Shown here in pieces: positions 58,070-64,000 of a stretch of DNA of 64,000 bases. The stretch spans positions 1 to 64,000 of the IMG/VR virus record IMGVR_UViG_3300025072_002799. One strand, 5' to 3'. The position numbers and the translations under genes are program-made. Each line of letters starts with the position of its first letter. Position 1 is the first letter of the stretch. Below the pieces are notes generated by a model, which saw only the letters and a list, made by a program, of their open reading frames with translations, did not search any database and was not told the DNA's origin. This stretch comes from a virus.

Positions 58070-58525
58070 ATGGGAAAAGTTTATAAACACGTTAGCGACT
58101 TGGGAATGGCTGCTTATTTGTTGATGCATGGCTACGATGTGGCTGGCAAGAAAGGCAGATCATATTACTTCAATATCAATGAAGATGATGTAAAAGCATT
58201 AGATGATTTAACATTGGATTATTTCAATGAGAGAAACTATCATCTATTTGATCACTGCATCATGTCTATGAAGAAAGTCCTTGAAGTTAAAATGTCATCC
58301 AATTCACTTAAGTCTGTAAATGACTTAGGATTGGCTGCTTATATCTTTATGCATGATTTTGATATTGCTGGAAGACAGGGAGGGAGCTTCTTTTTCAAGG
58401 TAGAAGATAATGAATTAGAAGAAAAATTCAATAAATTGACAATGGAATATTTGTCGAGTCAATTTCATAGATTTGATCATTGCATCATGGCACTGAAAAA
58501 AGTCCCTGAGTATTCTCCTAAATAA
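58070..58525 (+). CDS. Tandem DUF5659-like protein (151 aa)
   Basis: Two copies of one domain: VSDLGMAAYLLMHGYDVAGK...FDHCIMSMKKV and VNDLGLAAYIFMHDFDIAGR...FDHCIMALKKV. This pattern matches the DUF5659 family, usually a single copy of about 70 residues. Function unknown; it follows the actin-like operon. Confidence 0.7.
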   Translation: MGKVYKHVSDLGMAAYLLMHGYDVAGKKGRSYYFNINEDDVKALDDLTLDYFNERNYHLFDHCIMSMKKVLEVKMSSNSLKSVNDLGLAAYIFMHDFDIAGRQGGSFFFKVEDNELEEKFNKLTMEYLSSQFHRFDHCIMALKKVPEYSPK

Positions 58526-58563
58526 AGAATATGCGACTCATATATAAATGAAAAGGGACAATT

Positions 58564-60054
58564 ATGAGAACTTTCGGACAATATCTTGAAGAAAATGCAC
58601 CTGAAGAACCAGTTATGGCCACTGCTGTGGAGCCAGTTGACTTAGATGCAAGCTTGGATGCAATGGTAAACTCTTTAGTAGTAGACCTTAAAAAACGCAT
58701 TAAATCCGCAATTCCACAAAGGGAAAAGAAGAAAAACCTTTTTGACCGATTTGGGAAGTGGTGGAAAGATATGAACGACCCAAATTATGAGACGCCCTAC
58801 ACACCTGGACATCGCATGAATCAAAATCGTGCTGCTGGGCTTCATACTGGGCAAGCCAGCGATTTGGGAGAGTCCGTGATCCCTATTGAGGTTTATAATT
58901 TCTTTAAGGAGTCTGCCGAGAAGATTTGCGAAGCAGAAGCTCATGACATAGATTCGCCAAATTTGCATGGAGATCCAAGCAGATATGGAACTTATGAATT
59001 TAGCCCAAATCCAGAAGTTGCAGCAGCAGCTAGAGCGGGAAGACAGCCTCCACAATCATCTCAGCACTTAGGTCCTGGCATGACTCATGTTGGAGGGAAT
59101 TATTATCACAATCAAGAAACAGGGAAGACTCAACAGATCAATCCAGTGGCTCAGTTGGGAATTTATTTAGATGGTGAATTTAAGAAAAAATTGAAGGGAA
59201 TATTAAGCGCCCATATGAAAAACGCACAAAGCAACAAAGACATAGAAGCTGGAAACATACCTGCCGCACCAAAAGCGCCTCAGGCTGCTGGTCCAAATGA
59301 TCCACCGACAGCACCAACAGCACCAAAGTTTTCTGATGGACCCGCTTCTGAAAGACCTCCTGTTGGACCTGGACCTTCATTAACAGATGACAAAGCAACT
59401 TCCGCTTCTTCTGCAAAGCCAGTTTTAAGTCCAAATGACGATCACAAAAAACTAGTGGCTTCTGCCGACAGCAAAAAAACAGACGAAGAAAAGGCTGAAG
59501 TGTATTTGCCAAATTACAAACAAAATCACACTGCACAAGAAGTAATGGATGCTGTAGATAAACTTATGGATGGTGGAAAAGCTTTTGATGATACAATTGT
59601 AAGTGTGCAAGATTTTAGAGATGACTTAAAAACTGTGTTAGGTGTCAAAATAAAACCTAAATCAACCCCATCTGACTTCAATCAAGTTGATGAAGATGAA
59701 AGTAGCAGTAAGTTAATCAACATGCTTGGGAACAAAAGTGATGAACAACAGGCTGAATTGCTTTCTCCTGGTTATGAAGAAAAAGGTTATAAAGTTGATG
59801 ATATTTTGCAAGGCGCTAAGAGTCTTCAACAACATGACAAGAAGAAGAAAACTGTTAAGCAATTCCGTGATGGACTTGATCAATATCTTGGATTGACAAT
59901 TGGACACGCTGAATCCAATATGGTTGACAGATACAAGCAAATGTTGAGAGAGCAAGATCTAAAAGGCTACATGACACCAGTGGTAAGATGGAAAGTGGAC
60001 GATTTGCCCGTTTCTGAACGAGCAAATTATTACCGTCAACTAATGCGTAATTAA
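58564..60054 (+). CDS. Putative packaged protein with capsid-targeting-like N-terminus (496 aa)
   Basis: MRTFGQYLEE followed by Asn-Ala matches the TFxxYLxE tag. The body contains a helix-rich part (DLDASLDAMVNSLVVDLKKRIKS), a WW-like stretch (HVGGNYYHNQETGKTQQINP), a Pro/Ala-rich linker and two related repeats (EVYLPNYKQNHTAQEVMDAVDKLMDGG and ELLSPGYEEKGYKVDDILQGAKSL). No enzyme motif. Last plus-strand gene of the window. Confidence 0.5.
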   Translation: MRTFGQYLEENAPEEPVMATAVEPVDLDASLDAMVNSLVVDLKKRIKSAIPQREKKKNLFDRFGKWWKDMNDPNYETPYTPGHRMNQNRAAGLHTGQASDLGESVIPIEVYNFFKESAEKICEAEAHDIDSPNLHGDPSRYGTYEFSPNPEVAAAARAGRQPPQSSQHLGPGMTHVGGNYYHNQETGKTQQINPVAQLGIYLDGEFKKKLKGILSAHMKNAQSNKDIEAGNIPAAPKAPQAAGPNDPPTAPTAPKFSDGPASERPPVGPGPSLTDDKATSASSAKPVLSPNDDHKKLVASADSKKTDEEKAEVYLPNYKQNHTAQEVMDAVDKLMDGGKAFDDTIVSVQDFRDDLKTVLGVKIKPKSTPSDFNQVDEDESSSKLINMLGNKSDEQQAELLSPGYEEKGYKVDDILQGAKSLQQHDKKKKTVKQFRDGLDQYLGLTIGHAESNMVDRYKQMLREQDLKGYMTPVVRWKVDDLPVSERANYYRQLMRN

Positions 60055-60977
60055 TTTCCGTGTTCTGCCGTAACCCATCTGATAGTTTTGCTTTCAGATC
60101 TCATGAACACTGAGTTAGTGGTCGGTTTCGCTCTATTCCACTTAACACCTCTCAACAGACTGCCATCGGTGATTCCCGTTCCAGCAAACGCACACTCTCC
60201 TTTAACTAATTCATTTTCATCCAAAATAGGCTCAGAAGACTCTCCTTCTTTAGTGCATTCTTGACCTTGTAGCCCTCCACCCAAGCATTTGATCGCACAA
60301 GCGGACAGAATAGCCTCTGGCGAGCCTCCAATGCCATAAAGGATGTCTATGTCACTATCTGGAAGGCAAGCCGCAACAGCCCCAGAAACGTCACAATCTT
60401 GAATTAATTTAATTCTGCACCCTAGTTCTCTTAATTCTTTGATTGCCTCATGATGTCGTGGTCGATCTAAAATGCATACCAACACCTGTTCTGGCTCCTT
60501 TCCTGTTGCCGAACAAACCAATTCTATGGTTCTTTCTAGTGGGTCGTTTAATTTTAATTCTACTTTACTTGCTATTTCAGGTCCGTATGCCAACTTTCTC
60601 ATATAATACGAAGACGGACTAAACATAGCTCCTTCTAGTGCGACAGAAATGACGCTCATAGCTTCTGGTCCAGAAGTTACAGTTGGAGTTGTTCCTTCAA
60701 TTGGATCTATTGCTATATCATTGAATTTTCCGTGGTATCCATCGCATGACCCCCACCTACTTCCGATTTTCTCTCCTGCGAACAAGCCATATGACTTATC
60801 CTTTTCTCCTTCGCCTATTACAATCTTTCCAGCAAAGTCCATTCCATTAAGACGATCTCTCATTGCATCAGTAGCGGCTTTATCTGATTCTAGTTTATTT
60901 CCGCTTCCGACCCACTTTGAGCCTGCTATTGCTCCTGCTTCTGTAACTCTAATTAAATCAAGGCTTATATGTTTCAT
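60051..60977 (-). CDS. glpX: Class II fructose-1,6-bisphosphatase (GlpX family)
   Basis: 308 aa, normal family length. Metal and phosphate motifs are present: KIVIGEGEKDKS, DIAIDPIEGTTPT, TKVELKLNDPLE-type segment, VCILDRPRHHEAI, GIGGSPEAILSACAIKCLGGGLQG and TGITDGSLLRGVKW. It would convert fructose-1,6-bisphosphate (in some bacteria also sedoheptulose-1,7-bisphosphate) to the monophosphate, steering carbon toward gluconeogenesis or the pentose phosphate pathway and so toward nucleotides. An auxiliary metabolic gene. Confidence 0.9.
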   Translation of the reverse strand: MKHISLDLIRVTEAGAIAGSKWVGSGNKLESDKAATDAMRDRLNGMDFAGKIVIGEGEKDKSYGLFAGEKIGSRWGSCDGYHGKFNDIAIDPIEGTTPTVTSGPEAMSVISVALEGAMFSPSSYYMRKLAYGPEIASKVELKLNDPLERTIELVCSATGKEPEQVLVCILDRPRHHEAIKELRELGCRIKLIQDCDVSGAVAACLPDSDIDILYGIGGSPEAILSACAIKCLGGGLQGQECTKEGESSEPILDENELVKGECAFAGTGITDGSLLRGVKWNRAKPTTNSVFMRSESKTIRWVTAEHGN

Positions 60978-61192
60978 TGTTGTTCCGTTAATGAGTATGT
61001 TTTATTTCTAAATCGGTCACATGAAACCCAAAAGTTTCTAACGCCATCAACAACAGGAAGATGACCAGAACTTGGATGTATCCAATATTTTATTCCTGGC
61101 TTAGGATTAGACCAACATGTGTGTGGATAACCAGGAAGTATTATGCCGGGACTTGTTGTGTTTGAAGGTGGAAACCCTTTCAGAATTGCCAT
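60974..61192 (-). CDS. Hypothetical protein (72 aa)
   Basis: Rich in Pro, Ser, Trp and Gly (FPPSNTTSPGIILPGYPHTCWSNPKPG), with a Cys-containing C-terminus. It overlaps the glpX start (ATGA) and the preceding gene. No family recognised. Confidence 0.45.
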   Translation of the reverse strand: MAILKGFPPSNTTSPGIILPGYPHTCWSNPKPGIKYWIHPSSGHLPVVDGVRNFWVSCDRFRNKTYSLTEQQ

Positions 61193-61656
61193 TAATCCTC
61201 CTCTTTGAATTTCTTAGCCAGATTAGATAGTTGATTAACATCTACAAATGGACTTTTATTTTCTGGTTCTTCTTCATCCAGCCAAGTTGGTTCTTTTTCT
61301 ATCTTTGGCATTTCAGGCTTTTGTTCTTCACGATGTGCGAATTTAGCGCCTTTCTTTTCTTCCATTTTCTTTTCATATTCATCCATGATTGCATCATAAT
61401 TGGGGTCATCTTTTTTAAGAACTTGTTCCTCTGCGAATCCGATGAGATGCGTCCAGGTGTAGAAATTCTTGCTCAAAGTTGTTGGGTGCGTAAGCCAAAT
61501 TCCCAATTCACAAATATAGTCCACTCTTCCAACGAAGTAGTCTGTCATTTGTGAATCTTTGAAGTCCCAATTTATATTAGCAACAAACATTGTTACAACT
61601 TTTCCAACAAAATAGTTGGATAAGCGATTTAGTTCTGTTTCGTTTGGTGTTTCCAT
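61192..61656 (-). CDS. Hypothetical protein next to primase (154 aa)
   Basis: The N-terminal half is an alpha/beta domain (VGKVVTMFVANINWDFKD...VGRVDYICELGIWLTHPTT). The C-terminal half is charged and helical (DEYEKKMEEKKGAKFAHREEQKPEM). It starts seven bases after the primase stop, so it may be a replication accessory protein. Not recognised. Confidence 0.5.
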   Translation of the reverse strand: METPNETELNRLSNYFVGKVVTMFVANINWDFKDSQMTDYFVGRVDYICELGIWLTHPTTLSKNFYTWTHLIGFAEEQVLKKDDPNYDAIMDEYEKKMEEKKGAKFAHREEQKPEMPKIEKEPTWLDEEEPENKSPFVDVNQLSNLAKKFKEED

Positions 61657-61663
61657 AATTTCC

Positions 61664-62686
61664 TTATCTAGGATTTGGCCATTTAGTGAACGGCACTGTT
61701 GTCTTGTTGATGTATTGTTTTATTGTTTCTGGATTTATGACCTGCAACATAGCATTCCAATCTTTGAATCCTTCTGGTGGCGAAACCTGTCTAACTTCTA
61801 TTCCATTGGAATTCAAAGAATCACCAATAACCTTTAGAGCACTTTTGCCAGCACTGTCATTGTCTAATGCAATGCATACATTGAACCCACGCAACATCTC
61901 TAGCTGCTTAGGAGTTAATGTTTTGCCTCCACAGGCAACAGAGGCACGCCCACAAGCTATTGTCAGGCTAATGGAGTCCAATTCTCCTTCGGTCAAGAAT
62001 ACCCAACCATCATTCGGCCAATAAGTAAAAAATAAAACGTCTCTTTTTCCAACTCCATAGACCTCTTCTTCTGGACCGAGGTACTTTGGCTTGGCACTAT
62101 CTGAAAGATGTCTTCCATTCCAATAAATTAAATTTCCATCTTTATCGTAATATGGAATGATGATTCTATTTCTGTACTTGTCTTGAGTGCAGAATTCTAT
62201 ATTAAACTTTTCGTAATCTATTTTCCTAGATTCAAGATAGGCAATTGCTTCTGAACCTTTATAGTGTTGTGTCAATTGAGACAAAGGATATGTGAATGGA
62301 GGAAGCCTCATGTGTGGAGGCTTTTCTGGATCAATCTCTATCTTCGCTGGCTTTTTGTCAGACTTTTTATTCGCATTAAAAAAATCGTCTAGATCGCTGT
62401 AGACTTTTGACATTTCTGTTTCGCCACGGATTTGATAAACAGCCTCTTCGTAAGGCAATCCATCAACCTTCATGACTAAACCAACTAAGGTTCCTCTCTT
62501 GTCACTCTTCCAGCACCTAAACACGCCGTCTTCTCTGCCATTCTTTCCCCCATCGACATTACACCAGAGGTGATTTTTATTGTCGTCCGCAAAGGGGCTA
62601 TTAACCATGATCTCTCGACCATTGGTTTTTACATTGTCAAAACGGCTCTCAGCCCATGACAGAAAAGCATCGTAATCTATTGACAT
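61664..62686 (-). CDS. DnaG-type DNA primase with TOPRIM domain
   Basis: 340 aa. A short N-terminal region has FRCWKSDKRGTLVGLVMKVDGLPYEEAV, like a degenerate zinc-binding primase domain with only one clear Cys in VFRCWK. The TOPRIM domain is plain: VFLTEGELDSISL and NVCIALDNDSAGKSAL provide the catalytic Glu and Asp residues. It should make RNA primers at the phage fork; no fused helicase. Confidence 0.8.
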   Translation of the reverse strand: MSIDYDAFLSWAESRFDNVKTNGREIMVNSPFADDNKNHLWCNVDGGKNGREDGVFRCWKSDKRGTLVGLVMKVDGLPYEEAVYQIRGETEMSKVYSDLDDFFNANKKSDKKPAKIEIDPEKPPHMRLPPFTYPLSQLTQHYKGSEAIAYLESRKIDYEKFNIEFCTQDKYRNRIIIPYYDKDGNLIYWNGRHLSDSAKPKYLGPEEEVYGVGKRDVLFFTYWPNDGWVFLTEGELDSISLTIACGRASVACGGKTLTPKQLEMLRGFNVCIALDNDSAGKSALKVIGDSLNSNGIEVRQVSPPEGFKDWNAMLQVINPETIKQYINKTTVPFTKWPNPR

Positions 62687-62691
62687 AATTT

Positions 62692-63057
62692 TTACTCTGT
62701 GAAGCCAGATTCCAAACTTATGAAATTGATGTCTGAACTAGAAGCCCTAACTGGGAGCAAAAATATAGCAATATCGTCAGGAAGTTTTTTGTTTGCTTTT
62801 TCTAGATCTCCAAGCAATTTATCTTTCATTCTCTCCGCAAGATTAATACCCTTTTCTGAAGAAAGTGTACCAATATTTACATTCATTGCTAAAATGCCTC
62901 TGATCTCTGTTGGATTTGCGGCATAGGGTTTGTCGTCTTCGTGCATATTTGCATCCATCTTTGCCTCCTCTTGACAATATCCGTCTGGTCTGCAATTAAA
63001 TTCTTCACCCACATATAATTCGCCACCAACGCCATTATTCAAATTTTCTGCTGCCAT
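62692..63057 (-). CDS. Hypothetical protein between primase and methyltransferase (121 aa)
   Basis: The N-terminal part is Cys-containing and acidic (EEFNCRPDGYCQEEAKMDANMHEDD). The C-terminal part has helices (GINLAERMKDKLLGDLEKANKKL). It resembles no family I know. It overlaps the 3' end of the methyltransferase gene by 19 bases. Confidence 0.45.
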   Translation of the reverse strand: MAAENLNNGVGGELYVGEEFNCRPDGYCQEEAKMDANMHEDDKPYAANPTEIRGILAMNVNIGTLSSEKGINLAERMKDKLLGDLEKANKKLPDDIAIFLLPVRASSSDINFISLESGFTE

Positions 63058-64000
63058 AATCTTTCCTCTATTTGTTTGATATAATCTTCGTATAGCTCAA
63101 ATCCAGTATACAATCTTTTTAAGCCAATGCAAGCCAATGCTGTAGTTCCTGAACCCATAAATGGATCAAGAACCAAGTCTCCTTCGTCTGTGGTTAAAAG
63201 TATTAATTTCTCCACAATTTCAAGGGGATAAATTGCTGGATGCTTGGTTCCTTTAATGCTCTCAACGGGGCATTCTATTATATCTTTTAACATAGTCTTG
63301 CCAGATAATCTAATTACAGAAAAGCCGTTGTTTTTTATCTGGTTATTGCGACCGCCCTCCTGTCCACCAAACGCCAAAGCGTGAATGCCTCTGACTTTCA
63401 TCCTAAACCCACTGATTTTGCCACTTTTGACTTCATCTATGACAGCACCTAACTCATTAATAGCATTGCACTTCTCTTCTTCAGATAAATCAGAATTTTC
63501 TATAATTTTAAAATATTTACGCCCCACTTTAGTATCGGGATTTGGCTTATTTTCTTTAACCTTAGTCAACCTATCTCCGTAATACTTGTATTTGTTAGAT
63601 TTCACAAAATGAAAGAATGGTTCATGTGATGACACCATTCTTCGATTGAATTGACGTGGAACAGGGTTTGATTTAGACCAAGATATGTTGTTAATTAAAA
63701 TGGCGTCAGTTTCGTCTACCACTTTGGCTGCGAATCTATAAGGTGCCAATTGTAGCGAACTATTCAAATATTTATCGCCCATATTCCATATGATGCTTCC
63801 ATCTTCTTTTGTGACTCTAAGACACTCTCTGAACACTTCCAATAAAACATCAAGATATTCATCTAAATCACCCTCTTGACCTATCTCTTCTTTGTCTCCA
63901 TATTCTCTTTGTAAAAAATATGGTGGACTGGTAATTGTCAAATCAACTGTGTTGGTCGTTAAATTTTTAATTAGTTGACGGCAATCGCCTTGGATTATTT
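63039..64000 (-). CDS. DNA methyltransferase (N4/N6, TSPPY type), 5' end beyond window
   Basis: The frame stays open to base 64000. Upstream of the first possible start it encodes IIQGDCRQLIKNL...VDLTITSPPYF, the normal beginning of this class, so the gene is cut by the window edge and does not start at the TTG at 63941. Catalytic TSPPY is near the visible N-terminus; the AdoMet-binding DLVLDPFMGSGTTALAC is C-terminal, giving a beta-class order. It would methylate adenine N6 or cytosine N4, probably to protect phage DNA. Confidence 0.85.
   Translation of the reverse strand, partial: IIQGDCRQLIKNLTTNTVDLTITSPPYFLQREYGDKEEIGQEGDLDEYLDVLLEVFRECLRVTKEDGSIIWNMGDKYLNSSLQLAPYRFAAKVVDETDAILINNISWSKSNPVPRQFNRRMVSSHEPFFHFVKSNKYKYYGDRLTKVKENKPNPDTKVGRKYFKIIENSDLSEEEKCNAINELGAVIDEVKSGKISGFRMKVRGIHALAFGGQEGGRNNQIKNNGFSVIRLSGKTMLKDIIECPVESIKGTKHPAIYPLEIVEKLILLTTDEGDLVLDPFMGSGTTALACIGLKRLYTGFELYEDYIKQIEERLWQQKI

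Noticed and set aside
63039-63941. Methyltransferase starting at TTG 63941
   Set aside because: The frame continues upstream to the window edge and encodes the conserved GDC...VDLTI block before TSPPY, so the gene is truncated by the window.

Overview
The window is one continuous piece of an AT-rich, gene-dense, large contractile-tailed (T4-like myovirus) phage genome. Small tightly packed early or accessory genes lie mostly on the minus strand (1-19.6 kb and 60-64 kb). A long plus-strand late module (19.6-60 kb) carries the tail machine. No portal, major capsid or large terminase is present, so the head genes must lie outside. Both edges cut genes: an unknown gene at base 1 and a DNA methyltransferase at base 64000. 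The host cannot be named. A class II fructose-1,6-bisphosphatase, CoaBC-type enzymes and a GT9 glycosyltransferase fit a large aquatic phage of a bacterium with an LPS-type surface, but that is inference.

Layout. 1-3.6 kb: tiny minus-strand genes, including a run of small membrane proteins that begin MCP(I/V/L)I, interspersed with a 16-bp repeat. 3.6-8.6 kb: conserved small phage proteins, split CoaB and CoaC (CoaC fused to an M23 peptidase domain), a ClpP-like protease and a histidine phosphatase. 8.8-9.9 kb: TnpB number 1. 10-14.9 kb: a glycosyltransferase-like protein, a double sigma-factor-like protein, an SprT-like protein and an HAD RNA-repair-like phosphatase. 14.9-16.3 kb: a gene-free region holding three tRNA-like RNAs and about 0.9 kb that looks like one large structured RNA. 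17.6-19.2 kb: a CCA-adding enzyme. 19.6-26.2 kb: start of the late module, a TnpB element inserted between two genes, and a UvrD-type helicase on the minus strand. 26.2-41.2 kb: tape measure, gp48/54-, gp53-, hub-, gp5-, gp25-, gp6- and gp7/gpI-like baseplate genes in canonical order. 41.3 kb: a free-standing LAGLIDADG homing endonuclease. 42-54 kb: neck, tube-like and fibre proteins, including three paralogous fibre genes (two with clear PKD domains). 54-60 kb: J-domain protein, GT9 glycosyltransferase, an actin-like ATPase operon and unknown proteins. 60-64 kb: GlpX, primase and methyltransferase on the minus strand.

How the parts may work together. At least eight otherwise unrelated proteins share an N-terminal motif of the form (S/T)F-x-(E/D)-(F/W)-(L/V/I/M) followed closely by a T4 prohead-protease-like (L/I/M)xE site. 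This resembles the T4 internal-protein capsid-targeting sequence. If so, the phage packages and injects a helicase, a sigma-like regulator, a CCA-adding enzyme, an RNA-repair HAD phosphatase and several small basic proteins. The tRNA-related members surround the tRNA-like and large-RNA locus. An injected RNA-repair and transcription-takeover kit next to an unusual RNA locus is the best candidate here for an undescribed system; it is a hypothesis built on N-terminal motifs and position.
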